This document shows positions 1 to 7,569 of a DNA stretch of 64,000 nucleotides, one piece after another. Position 1 is the first letter of the stretch. Every line of letters begins with the position of its first letter. Position numbers and translations under genes: made by a program. This DNA comes from an uncultured Bacteroidales bacterium (GTDB lineage Bacteria > Bacteroidota > Bacteroidia > Bacteroidales > FEN-979): the NCBI GenBank assembly GCA_903903985.1, contig CAIVAT010000145.1, positions 1-64,000 of the forward strand, written 5' to 3'. The notes under the pieces are model-generated. The model was not told where the DNA came from and did not search any database. It saw nothing but the letters and a program-made list of their open reading frames with translations.

Positions 1-202
1 AATTGGCAGTTTCCCGTAAACGTGTGTTGACCTCGCTATAGTCCTTCGCCGGTTTTGCTTTCTGGGCCTGCTGGTCCCAATCGTTTTTGGGAACATGCAG
101 TCCGGTTGAAAGTCTTAAGCGCGCATGATTAAAAGTAAATGAAAGAAGTAAAAGAGATTTTTCATTCTTTTCCTTGTCTGGATAGAAGGTTATTGAAGCC
201 AT
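1..202 (-). CDS. Tyrosine-type site-specific integrase, N-terminal part (truncated by window edge)
   Basis: Reading the minus strand from an ATG at 202 gives 67 uninterrupted residues to the window edge, starting MASITFYPDKEKNEK and containing RLSTGLHVPKNDWD and then SEVNTRLRE. This is the pattern of the arm-type DNA-binding domain found at the N-terminus of Bacteroidota tyrosine recombinases (RxSTG, then a K..W stretch, then a helix with N.RL). The core-binding and catalytic domains (R-H-R-Y) would lie upstream of base 1, so the catalytic residues cannot be checked. Such integrases move conjugative transposons, prophages or islands, so a mobile element probably lies to the left of the window. 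A Bacteroidota promoter and a dyad operator sit directly upstream (220-270). The family call is firm from the domain pattern; the type of element is unknown. Confidence 0.82.
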   Translation of the reverse strand, partial: MASITFYPDKEKNEKSLLLLSFTFNHARLRLSTGLHVPKNDWDQQAQKAKPAKDYSEVNTRLRETAN

Positions 203-219
203 ATCTGAGTGTGATTAAT

Positions 220-270
220 TTGTCAGTACAAAGATACGGAACTGTCAATATAACTGACAAACTTGTCAGT
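220..270. promoter_or_regulatory. Operator-like dyad over the integrase promoter
   Basis: A perfect dyad ACTGACAA-AC-TTGTCAGT lies at 253-270, covering the -33 TTG of the integrase promoter. A third copy of TTGTCAGT lies at 220-227, at the expected transcription start, and a near copy (ACTGTCAA) starts at 241. Repressor half-sites on both sides of a promoter suggest autoregulation or control by an element-encoded regulator; recombinase arm sites are the alternative. Downstream, 271-563 holds no gene I can support, only AT-rich sequence and two G/C-rich repeats. Confidence 0.55.
229..260 (-). promoter_or_regulatory. Promoter of the integrase gene
   Basis: On the minus strand a TATCTTTG box (229-236) matches the Bacteroidota -7 consensus TAnnTTTG, and a TTG lies 21 bases upstream (258-260). 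Transcription would start near 222, about 20 bases before the ATG at 202. Inferred from consensus only. Confidence 0.6.
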
Positions 271-374
271 AAAAGTTATAAACATGCTGTAACGCCATGT
301 AACAATGATGAACAATTATTCACTGTTTACGGGCTTTTCAGAGATATGTGCTTGATAATCAAAAGTAGCTTCCT

Positions 375-523
375 TACCCTTGAAGGGGAGGGAGACGTTT
401 GGGGCTTCAATCAGCCTTGATATATCAATTATATTAAATTAATTAAATGGTTAACAGATAATTTTGGAGTTTGATTTGGCAGGACATCCCTCTCCCCTCC
501 AAGGGGAGGGCCGGGGAGAGGTA
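375..523. repeat. G/C-rich palindromic repeats, two copies
   Basis: A partial copy at 375-393 reads CCCTTGAAGGGGAGGG. A fuller copy at 487-523 folds as CCTCTCCCC ... GGGGAGAGG around an inner CCCCTCCAAGGGG. Related elements occur at 3279, 7428, 12984, 50331 and 56810. No coding sequence here is convincing; an open frame across 139-420 overlaps the integrase start and runs into the repeat. Confidence 0.6.
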
Positions 524-563
524 ACGATAAATCAGGAATTTAATAAAAATTTAAACAGTCACT

Positions 564-598
564 AAATCCAAAATCTAAAATCGATAATCGAAAATGCG
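564..598. repeat. Word-repeat tract ending on the ccmC start codon
   Basis: The run is made of near-repeats (AAATCCAAAATCTAAAATCG, then ATAATCGAAAATGCG). The ccmC ATG at 594 is part of the last unit. It belongs to the family of boundary tracts also seen at 1270, 6375, 14891, 16435, 18821, 46594, 48645, 51963 and 60416. Confidence 0.5.
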
Positions 599-1232
599 AA
601 GAGATTGGTGGAAATATTTATCCGGGGTTTTACTGCTATATGCAGTTATTGCCGGATTCCTGGTACAAATCCCTGAGACTACGAATGAAGAAACGGCGCG
701 AAACCTGTTTTATCATGTTGGTATGTGGTTTGGGATGTTCTCTATGCTGACAACCGGGTTCATTTTTAGTCTGCGTTATCTTAGGAAATTCAATGAAAAC
801 GAGGATCTGATTGCAGTGGAGGCCGTGAATGTCGGTCTTGTTTTCGGTTTGCTGGGCTTTCTTACCGGCATGATATGGGGCAAATATACCTGGTCAAAAC
901 CCCTGGACCTGGATCCCAAGCTGATTGGCGCAGCAGTCGGGATCATTATTTATATGGCCTACCTGATTCTCCGTGGCTCACTCGATGATGTTCATAAAAG
1001 GGCAAAGGTGAGTGCGGTGTACAATATTTTCGCCTTCTTCATGTGGATTGTCTTCGTGTTGATACGTCCGCGTCTGGGGGCGGAGGGTATTCACCCAAAA
1101 AACGTAGAGGGGTTGAGCACCCCCATGCGGCTTGTGTTCTTTCCCGCCATGATTGGCTGGACATTACTCGCTTTCTGGATGATGAGCCTGCGCGTTAGAA
1201 TACGGAAATTACGGCTAAAAAATGAAATTTAA
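594..1232 (+). CDS. ccmC: Heme exporter / cytochrome c assembly protein CcmC
   Basis: This 212-residue integral membrane protein has six hydrophobic segments. The family's tryptophan-rich region is recognisable at about residues 99-110 (WGKYTWSKPLDLDP, compare WG.WW.WD.R in CcmC), and histidines lie near the membrane faces. CcmC delivers heme on the outer face of the cytoplasmic membrane and loads it onto CcmE during System I cytochrome c maturation. The gene heads a short run ccmC-ccmD-like-ccmE, with ccmD and ccmE overlapping by four bases. The start at 594 gives the expected N-terminal helix and lies at the edge of a word-repeat tract. The heme lyase gene ccmF, often the next gene in such clusters, is not present downstream here, and ccmA/ccmB are not in the window. 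Confidence 0.88.
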   Translation: MRRDWWKYLSGVLLLYAVIAGFLVQIPETTNEETARNLFYHVGMWFGMFSMLTTGFIFSLRYLRKFNENEDLIAVEAVNVGLVFGLLGFLTGMIWGKYTWSKPLDLDPKLIGAAVGIIIYMAYLILRGSLDDVHKRAKVSAVYNIFAFFMWIVFVLIRPRLGAEGIHPKNVEGLSTPMRLVFFPAMIGWTLLAFWMMSLRVRIRKLRLKNEI

Positions 1233-1269
1233 AGCTTTTTTACTTGAGCTCCCTTTGAATTGTGGTTTT

Positions 1270-1301
1270 GACTTTTGCATTTTGCATTTTAACATTTCAC
1301 C
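1270..1301. repeat. Word-repeat tract before ccmD
   Basis: Reiterated TTTTGCATTTTGCATTTTAA fills most of the gap between ccmC and the ccmD-like gene and ends one base before that gene's ATG. Confidence 0.5.
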
Positions 1302-1448
1302 ATGGAATCATACGGAAAAATATTTGTAGTTGTCGCAGTACTGGCAGTCATTCTTGTGGGTATTTTTATTTATTTATTCAGCATCGACCGGAAAGTCAGG
1401 AAACTGGAGAAGGAAATCGAAGAAAAACTCACGCATAAAGAAAAATGA
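1302..1448 (+). CDS. CcmD-like small membrane protein (48 aa)
   Basis: A 48-residue frame starts MESYGKIFVVVAVLAVILVG, has one membrane helix (about residues 6-26) and ends in a charged, coiled-coil-like tail rich in K and E. Size, topology and position between ccmC and ccmE match CcmD, the small subunit that helps release holo-CcmE from the CcmABC complex. Its stop overlaps the ccmE start (ATGA at 1445-1448), a strong sign of translational coupling. CcmD proteins are too short and variable for a motif match, so the call rests on topology and context. Many automatic annotations would miss it because of its length. Confidence 0.75.
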   Translation: MESYGKIFVVVAVLAVILVGIFIYLFSIDRKVRKLEKEIEEKLTHKEK

Positions 1449-1852
1449 AAACCATTCATATCGTCATCATTCTGATCCTGGTCGTTGCGGTCGCTGTGGT
1501 TATTTCCACCATGACCGATTCGAGCACCTATTCTGATTTCACCGAGGCATCCCTTAAGCCGGGAAAGGAATTGCATATTATCGGAAAACTGAACCGGACA
1601 AAACCACTGGAATATGATGCACAGAAAAACGCCAACCAGTTTTCATTTTACCTGATCGATGAAAAGGGCATTGAAAAAAAGGTGACTTACAACAATGCCA
1701 AACCCCAGGATTTTGAGAAATCAGAGAAGGTTGTCATCATTGGATCAATGCAGGGAGATCAGTTCTATGCAAAAAGCCTCCTGCTGAAATGCCCTTCTAA
1801 ATACAATGATAAAAAACCCTCCAAATTCGGAAGCAAAAAGTTTGGTGGTTAA
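1445..1852 (+). CDS. ccmE: Cytochrome c maturation heme chaperone CcmE, CXXXY type
   Basis: The 135-residue protein has an N-terminal membrane anchor (about residues 5-21) and an OB-fold periplasmic domain (about 40-118). CcmE carries heme from CcmC to apocytochrome c. In classical CcmE a histidine in a HXXXY motif binds heme covalently. Here the motif is CPSKY, with Cys116 and Tyr120, so it is the CXXXY form known from archaea, Desulfovibrio and some other bacteria. The tail after Tyr120 is short and lysine/glycine-rich. The start overlaps the ccmD-like stop by four bases. Family identity is clear; heme attachment through Cys116 is inferred from the known CXXXY class. Confidence 0.87.
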   Translation: MKTIHIVIILILVVAVAVVISTMTDSSTYSDFTEASLKPGKELHIIGKLNRTKPLEYDAQKNANQFSFYLIDEKGIEKKVTYNNAKPQDFEKSEKVVIIGSMQGDQFYAKSLLLKCPSKYNDKKPSKFGSKKFGG

Positions 1853-1905
1853 CTGATTGCCTTTTCATCAAACCCGTTTAATCGTTAATCTTAACTGCCC
1901 TTTCC

Positions 1906-3903
1906 ATGGCATATAAATCCTTGTCGCATTTTGTTCAGTTCCTTGAGGAAAACCAGGAATTGGTTCGGATCAGGGAATTTGTTTCTCCAAAACTTGAGAT
2001 ATCAGAAGTTGCCGACCGAATGGTGAAAAACGGTGGGAAAGCCCTGCTGTTTGAGAATACAGGTACGCAATTCCCATTGCTCATCAATGCCTTTGCCTCC
2101 GACCGCAGAATTTGTATGGCCCTGGGGATCAGCAACCTGGCAGATGTTGAAGCGGACCTTTCACGGTTAATGAAAGAGTTTCTCGGTCCGAAGTCAGGTT
2201 TCATGGATAAGATGAAGATGCTGCCACGGTTGAAGGAGATCGCTTCATGGATGCCGAAATCAATAGGTGGTCGTGGTGCCTGCCAGGAGGTGGTGATGGA
2301 AAAACCTGATCTCACGAAAATTCCGGTGCTAACCTGCTGGCCCGCCGATGGTGGCCCATTCATTACCCTGCCGGCAGTACATACGATGGATCCTGCCAGC
2401 GGAACCAGGAACCTGGGAATGTATCGCATGCAAGTGTTTTCACCCGACATGACCGGGATGCACTGGCACCTTCACAAAGGTTCTGCCCGCCATTTTCATC
2501 AGTACCGCGAGATGGGCAAACGAATGCCGGTCACCGTAACCCTTGGCGGCGACCCTGCCTATACCTATGCGGCAACCGCGCCGTTGCCGGAAAACCTTGA
2601 TGAATACCTGCTTGCAGGATTTCTGCGAAAGAAAAAAGTTGAGCTGGTAAAATGCCTGACCAACACGCTGGAAGTACCGGCCGACGTTGATTTTGTTATT
2701 GAGGGCTATATCGATCCGGCGGAAGAACTGATCCTTGAAGGCCCTTTTGGCGATCACACCGGGTTTTATTCCCTTGCCGATTATTTCCCGCGATTTCATG
2801 TTACCTGTATCACCCATCGCAAAAATGCCATTTACCCGACTACCATTGTTGGCATTCCACCCCAGGAAGATGGCTGGATTGGCAAAGCCACAGAGCGCAT
2901 TTTCCTGATGCCGATCCGAATGACAGTGGCTCCCGAAGTAACCGATATGCATATGCCGGTGGAAGGGGTGTTCCATAATCTCACGCTGGTCAGCATCAAA
3001 AAAGAATACCCCGGCCAGGCCCCCAAGATCATGAGTGCATTGTGGGGTGCGGGCCAGATGATGTTCAACAAAATCATGGTGGTTGCAGATCATGAAGTAA
3101 AACTGACCGATTACGTTACCCTCGCCAGGACCATTTCGGAATGTGTTGATCCACTGACAGATATTCATTTTCTCAGGGGACCGGTTGATATTCTTGACCA
3201 CTCCAGCAGCCATTATGCGTATGGAAGTAAAATGGGAATCGATGCTACCCGAAAGTTGCAACAAGAGATTGATAGCATCCCGCCCCCCGCCCCTGCAAGG
3301 GGAGGGGCCGGGGGTGGGGTCCTGCTGCCTGGGGCCGGGGATGAGGTCCATTCGCCAGTGGCCGGGGGTGTGGCACGTTCGCATGGAACGCTCCGGGATG
3401 CCTCAATCCGGGAATTATTTCCTGAGATCAAAGAAATCAGGTCTGACCTCTTGTCGCAAGGAATATCATTGGTAATTATCGCCGTTATGAAGACCCAAAA
3501 GCAGCAGATCCGAGCCATTGCCTCGGAACTCCTGCAGAAAGGACATATCGTTGATGTGAAGTTTGTCCTGTTCGTCGATGACCGGATAGACCTCTCTTCT
3601 TTGTCTCAAGTTGTCTGGATTTCTGCAAACAACATCGACCCTGTTCGCGATTGTTTTCATGTTGACCATGAACCAGGGGTGAAATATCCTGCGCTATGCC
3701 TGGATGCAACACGAAAAAGCAGGGAGGTTGATGATTTTCACAGGGATTGGCCCAATGTAACGGTAATGGATGAAGGGACCATTCATTCAGTGGATGAAAA
3801 ATGGCCCCGTCTTGAACTCGGACCACTTGTTTTGTCTCCATCTTTGGGATATAAAGCATTGAATATCAATGATGGAGCTGTTTCGAAAGAAGGTTTTTTG
3901 TAG
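1906..3903 (+). CDS. UbiD-family decarboxylase (menaquinone-type)
   Basis: This 665-residue protein matches UbiD (de)carboxylases, which use prenylated FMN made by UbiX. The conserved core includes CWPADGGPF near residues 144-152 and EGPFGDHTGFYSLADYFP near 280-297, the signature that carries the acidic active-site residues. In Bacteroidota a UbiD paralogue of about 610 residues is annotated as a menaquinone-biosynthesis decarboxylase, which is the likely role; other aromatic acids remain possible. The protein is longer than that because residues about 459-500 are a Pro/Gly/Ala-rich stretch encoded by a G/C-rich repeat inserted in frame (3279-3319 and following bases). Sequence resembling the UbiD C-terminus resumes after it. 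ATG at 1906 is chosen because SLSHFVQFLEENQELVRI is the usual N-terminus. Confidence 0.88.
   Translation: MAYKSLSHFVQFLEENQELVRIREFVSPKLEISEVADRMVKNGGKALLFENTGTQFPLLINAFASDRRICMALGISNLADVEADLSRLMKEFLGPKSGFMDKMKMLPRLKEIASWMPKSIGGRGACQEVVMEKPDLTKIPVLTCWPADGGPFITLPAVHTMDPASGTRNLGMYRMQVFSPDMTGMHWHLHKGSARHFHQYREMGKRMPVTVTLGGDPAYTYAATAPLPENLDEYLLAGFLRKKKVELVKCLTNTLEVPADVDFVIEGYIDPAEELILEGPFGDHTGFYSLADYFPRFHVTCITHRKNAIYPTTIVGIPPQEDGWIGKATERIFLMPIRMTVAPEVTDMHMPVEGVFHNLTLVSIKKEYPGQAPKIMSALWGAGQMMFNKIMVVADHEVKLTDYVTLARTISECVDPLTDIHFLRGPVDILDHSSSHYAYGSKMGIDATRKLQQEIDSIPPPAPARGGAGGGVLLPGAGDEVHSPVAGGVARSHGTLRDASIRELFPEIKEIRSDLLSQGISLVIIAVMKTQKQQIRAIASELLQKGHIVDVKFVLFVDDRIDLSSLSQVVWISANNIDPVRDCFHVDHEPGVKYPALCLDATRKSREVDDFHRDWPNVTVMDEGTIHSVDEKWPRLELGPLVLSPSLGYKALNINDGAVSKEGFL
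3279..3319. repeat. G/C-rich palindromic repeat inside the ubiD-like gene
   Basis: The core CCCCTGCAAGGGGAGGGG with a following CCGGGGGTGGGG matches the intergenic element at 487-523 (CCCCTCCAAGGGGAGGG, then CCGGGG). The G-rich character continues to about 3370. The reading frame is kept through it. Confidence 0.65.
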
Positions 3904-3930
3904 GATTTAACATTTTATTTTGTATTTTTG
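3898..3930 (+). promoter_or_regulatory. Promoter of the TonB-dependent receptor gene
   Basis: TTG at 3898-3900 and TATTTTTG at 3923-3930 (TAnnTTTG) are 22 bases apart. The -7 box contains a TTG that would open a longer reading frame, so translation should begin at the downstream ATG at 3949. Confidence 0.55.
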
Positions 3931-3948
3931 CATGTTAAATTCTTCTTG

Positions 3949-6366
3949 ATGAAACAAACGTTAACCATATTCATATACTTCATTTTCTTGTCATTTCTCC
4001 CGCTCATCACCATGGCACAATTGTCAGTGGTCAAAGGGAAGGTCGCCGACGAAAAAACCACAGATCCCCTTCCTTATGTTAATATCGGGGTAAAAGGCCA
4101 GTCAACGGGAACGTTTTCCGACAGCAATGGCGCTTACCGCCTTGAATTACCCAGGGGAGAGTATGATCTTATCATTTCATCTGTTGGTTATGAGAAAATG
4201 GAGAAACACCTCCGTCTCGACGGTAAGAAAACCTATCTTCTTGATTTCAACCTGGCCAGCATCTCTCAGGAACTGAGCACTGTTGTGGTTTCTGCTTCAA
4301 AGTATGACCAGAAAATCCAGGAATCCATCTCTTCGATAGAGGTCTTTAAAGCAAAGAGCATTGAAATTGGAAACCTGCCCAGTGCCGACAAAGTTGTCGA
4401 TAAAATGCCTGGAATTACCATTGTGAACAATGAACCGCAAATCCGTGCGGGCAGTGGCTTTAGTTCGGGACTGGGGTCCAGGGTCATGGTCATGGTGGAT
4501 GAGATACCTCTGTTGCGCGGCGATGCCGGCCGCCCCGACTGGGCCTTGCTCCCGATTGATGATGTCGACCAGATCGAAGTTGTCAAAGGCGCTTCCTCCG
4601 TTGTTTTCGGCTCATCGGCCATCAACGGGGCCATCAATGTACGAACGGCCTGGCCCAAGGATGAACCGGCAACCCGGCTGACTACTTTCCTGGGTGCCTA
4701 CAGCAAACCTGAACGAAAATATGCCACTCCATGGACCGGGATGAACCCGCTGGTTTACGGAATTTCACTTACACACTCGCAGAAGATTGATAACATTGAT
4801 TTAGCAGGCGGGATCAGCTATTACAAAGACCAGGGATACATTGGCGGAACGCCGGAAGAAAAGTTAAAGCCATCCGACACTTTTTATAATAATGGCCAGT
4901 TTAACAGCAGGGTGAAATTCTATTTTAACACCAGGGTGAGATCCAAAAAAGTTGAAGGGCTTTCGTATGGGCTGAATGGCAACTTCATGTTCCAGGAGTA
5001 TGCCGAAACCTATTTCTGGTACGACGGCGATACCAACATATACAGGTCATTCCCGGGATCATTGTCCAAGTTTAAAATATTTACCTTTTATGTTGATCCC
5101 TTCGTCAAATACTATGCAAAGAACGGCGATGTGCATTCGTTTAAAAACCGGGTTTATTATCTGAACAGCCAGGGACTTTATAACCAGAGTGCATTAAGCG
5201 TGACGGTTTTTGATGAATACCAGTATACCCATAAATTTAAAAAGGCAGGGGATCTGATGCTTGTAAGCGGGGTGATGAATATCTACTCTTATGCTTTCGG
5301 GAAAGTGTTCTCAGGTAAGCTTGCTTCTGATGGAACGACTACCCTGGGTGAAAATGGAACCTATACAGCCGAAAATTTTGCAGCATATCTCCAACTGGAG
5401 AAAAAGTTCTTTAAACGGTTGTCTGTCCTGGTTGGAGGACGTTATGAATACTACCATCTTACCGACCTGACTGAAAGCAAACCTATTTTCCGCGCAGGGT
5501 TAAATCTTCAGGCAGCCAGGTCTACCTACGTTCGACTTTCTGTCGGCCAGGGTTATCGCGTACCAAGTATCGGAGAGCGTTATATCACGACCACTTCGGG
5601 CAATTTTGGATTTTACCCGAATCCCGGACTGGCACCCGAAGCAAGTCTTTCCTATGAATTAGGTTTCAAACAGCTTTTCAAGGTTGGAAAATTTGCCGGA
5701 ATGTTTGACATTGCCGGCTTCTACGAAAATTATGACAATTATGTTGAATTCAATTTCGGCTATTGGGGGATGAATCCAAACCCGACCAAAGATGTCGGAT
5801 TCAAATTCTTCAACACCGGCCCGGCACGTATTTATGGCATTGATGCCTCGATTGCGGGGGAAGGCGCACTTGCCCGGAACCTGAACCTGTCAGTTCTGGT
5901 CGGCTACACTTACTCCATTCCTGAAGCGCTCGACCCGAATTATGTTTTCTACGTTAACCCGAACAATCCGAAAAATTCGCTGACCTATCTCACCACCTCT
6001 TCCGACACTTCCGGACATATTTTGAAATACCGTGTGCAGAGCCTGCTGAAAGCCGATGTTCAGCTTACATGGAAACGATTCTCTACGGGATTCGGCGGCC
6101 GCTACTATGGATATATGAAAAATATCGACAAATTTTTCTATGAAATCCTTGACGGGCAAATGTTCGGGGTTAAAACGGGGATTAAAAAATATCGCGAAGA
6201 ACACAATACCGGTACCTTCATTTTGGACTACCGCGTAAGTTATGCCATGAAGAGCTTTAAATTTTCCGTTATCGTCAACAACCTGATGAATACCGAGTTT
6301 TCGTTGAGGCCACTCACCGTGGAACCACCGAGAATGACGCAGTTGCAGGTGATTTATAAAATTTGA
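3949..6366 (+). CDS. TonB-dependent receptor with carboxypeptidase-regulatory-like domain
   Basis: From the ATG at 3949 the protein has 805 residues and a signal peptide ending near TMAQ. It then has a carboxypeptidase-D-regulatory-like beta-sandwich (about residues 25-110, VVKGKVADEKTTDPLPYVNI), a plug domain (about 120-225, with VMVDEIPL and IEVVKGASSVVFGSSAINGAIN) and a 22-strand barrel to the C-terminus. Such proteins import siderophores, cobalamin, metals or oligosaccharides across the outer membrane, powered by TonB-ExbBD. No SusD gene lies beside it, so this is not a typical polysaccharide-uptake pair. The substrate cannot be read from the sequence. An earlier TTG at 3928 lies in the promoter and is rejected. 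Confidence 0.88.
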   Translation: MKQTLTIFIYFIFLSFLPLITMAQLSVVKGKVADEKTTDPLPYVNIGVKGQSTGTFSDSNGAYRLELPRGEYDLIISSVGYEKMEKHLRLDGKKTYLLDFNLASISQELSTVVVSASKYDQKIQESISSIEVFKAKSIEIGNLPSADKVVDKMPGITIVNNEPQIRAGSGFSSGLGSRVMVMVDEIPLLRGDAGRPDWALLPIDDVDQIEVVKGASSVVFGSSAINGAINVRTAWPKDEPATRLTTFLGAYSKPERKYATPWTGMNPLVYGISLTHSQKIDNIDLAGGISYYKDQGYIGGTPEEKLKPSDTFYNNGQFNSRVKFYFNTRVRSKKVEGLSYGLNGNFMFQEYAETYFWYDGDTNIYRSFPGSLSKFKIFTFYVDPFVKYYAKNGDVHSFKNRVYYLNSQGLYNQSALSVTVFDEYQYTHKFKKAGDLMLVSGVMNIYSYAFGKVFSGKLASDGTTTLGENGTYTAENFAAYLQLEKKFFKRLSVLVGGRYEYYHLTDLTESKPIFRAGLNLQAARSTYVRLSVGQGYRVPSIGERYITTTSGNFGFYPNPGLAPEASLSYELGFKQLFKVGKFAGMFDIAGFYENYDNYVEFNFGYWGMNPNPTKDVGFKFFNTGPARIYGIDASIAGEGALARNLNLSVLVGYTYSIPEALDPNYVFYVNPNNPKNSLTYLTTSSDTSGHILKYRVQSLLKADVQLTWKRFSTGFGGRYYGYMKNIDKFFYEILDGQMFGVKTGIKKYREEHNTGTFILDYRVSYAMKSFKFSVIVNNLMNTEFSLRPLTVEPPRMTQLQVIYKI

Positions 6367-6374
6367 TAGAAACC

Positions 6375-6402
6375 ATGACGTGTGACACGTGTCGCGTGAC
6401 AA
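6375..6402. repeat. Word-repeat tract after the receptor gene
   Basis: Reiterated GTGACACGTGTCGCGTGACA begins within nine bases of the receptor stop. The same words recur at 14891, 16470 and 60800. Confidence 0.55.
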
Positions 6403-6449
6403 GGTATAAAATAAACCAAACCATTACACTAATTTAAATCTTTCTGATT

Positions 6450-7424
6450 ATGAAACACCTGATCACCCTTGTATTACTTATTTTAGCAATAAATTCTGCC
6501 TATTCCCAGTCAAATATCTCCAACGGTGATTTTGAAAACTGGCATAATGTCGTGGTGAGCGCGACAGTTAGCTACGAAGATATCGGGACAGGCCCTGCCG
6601 ATAACTGGACCGCCACCCTGAATTCGCTGGCAGCTGTTCCTCCGACTGCCGGAGGACCCGGCCCGGTCACCGTATTCAAAACAGACGATAAATATTCAGG
6701 TACATATGCAGCCAAAGCCGTCTCGGCAAATTTTCCTTTAGGCCCTGCCACTATCTTCATTCCTGGGATGGTTGGCACTGCAATCATGGATAATGCCAAT
6801 GTAAGAGCGTTGCTTGGCAAACCCTGTCCTAATTGCAAACCCTTGCGGTTCAAAGGGTATTACAAGTTTGAACCTGTCAACGGAGATTCATGTACTGCAC
6901 TGATTTTGTTGTCAAAATGGAATTCAACCACAAAAAAACGTGACACCATCGGTTATGGCAAAATGGTTCAGCGCAGCCCGGTTACACATTATACCCAATT
7001 TGATATTCCCATAAACTATACCGGATCGGGTGCAGTGGATACCATGACCCTGCTGGTTGTCTCCAGCGCAGGGTTCAATGTGGTCAACTTCCTGGGAAGT
7101 GTCGGTCAGCCCGGTAACACCATGTATATCGATGCACTTTCCCTCGATTATCCTGACGGAATCCAGCAGGTTCTTATGCCTGAGATTTATGTGAGGGCTT
7201 ACCCGAATCCAGCTTCAGAAATCCTGCATATTGATTTAAGCAAGGAGTTAAAGAACGGTTACCTGGAAGTATACAATTCTGCAGGGAAACTGGCTGGTTC
7301 ATATGGTTTGTCGGGCCGTAACAATATCGTTCCGGTTTCCGGCATGGTAAATGGCACATACTATTTCCGGTTAATTTCCGGCAAGGAGCTGGTGAATACC
7401 GGCTCGTTCGTGGTTAAAAAATAG
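6450..7424 (+). CDS. Secreted protein with T9SS type A sorting domain
   Basis: This 324-residue protein has a signal peptide (about residues 1-19, ending AYSQ). The N-terminal domain opens ISNGDFENWHN and has a beta-rich, carbohydrate-binding-like character reminiscent of the PCMD fold. A C-terminal T9SS type A domain (about 248-324) carries the hallmark AYPNPASEILHIDL and ends SGSFVVKK-like. It should be exported by Sec, passed through the type IX secretion system and anchored to the cell surface or released. A CPNC pair near residues 126-129 could form a disulphide or bind metal. The function of the body domain is unknown. Confidence 0.8.
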   Translation: MKHLITLVLLILAINSAYSQSNISNGDFENWHNVVVSATVSYEDIGTGPADNWTATLNSLAAVPPTAGGPGPVTVFKTDDKYSGTYAAKAVSANFPLGPATIFIPGMVGTAIMDNANVRALLGKPCPNCKPLRFKGYYKFEPVNGDSCTALILLSKWNSTTKKRDTIGYGKMVQRSPVTHYTQFDIPINYTGSGAVDTMTLLVVSSAGFNVVNFLGSVGQPGNTMYIDALSLDYPDGIQQVLMPEIYVRAYPNPASEILHIDLSKELKNGYLEVYNSAGKLAGSYGLSGRNNIVPVSGMVNGTYYFRLISGKELVNTGSFVVKK

Positions 7425-7427
7425 ATA

Positions 7428-7528
7428 CCTCATCCCCCCGGCCGCCTTCTCCTCAAGGAGAAGGGGGAGAAAGTCCCTCCCTTGTTGAGGAGGGATTTAG
7501 CGTGGGGTTTAAAAATTATGGGTGAGGT
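7428..7528. repeat. G/C-rich palindromic repeat, intergenic
   Basis: It contains CTTCTCCTCAAGGAGAAG and then CCCTCCCTTGTTGAGGAGGG, two nested hairpins, with GTGGGGTTTAAAA after them. The second half closely matches the element at 12984-13070 (AAGTCCCCCCTTGTTGGGGA and a following GGTTGGGTTTAAAA). Placed between convergent-free plus-strand genes, it could act as a terminator or mRNA stabiliser. Confidence 0.6.
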
Positions 7529-7569
7529 AACCAGCACTATAACATTATACTTATCAAAAACATACTCTT

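Noticed and set aside
139-420. Open frame of 93 codons on the plus strand near the left edge
   Set aside because: It overlaps the integrase start and promoter on the opposite strand, runs through a G/C-rich repeat, and has no recognisable domain.
2440-3384. Long antisense frame (314 codons) opposite the ubiD-like gene
   Set aside because: It lies wholly within a clear conserved gene and reads as a Cys/His-rich shadow without family features.
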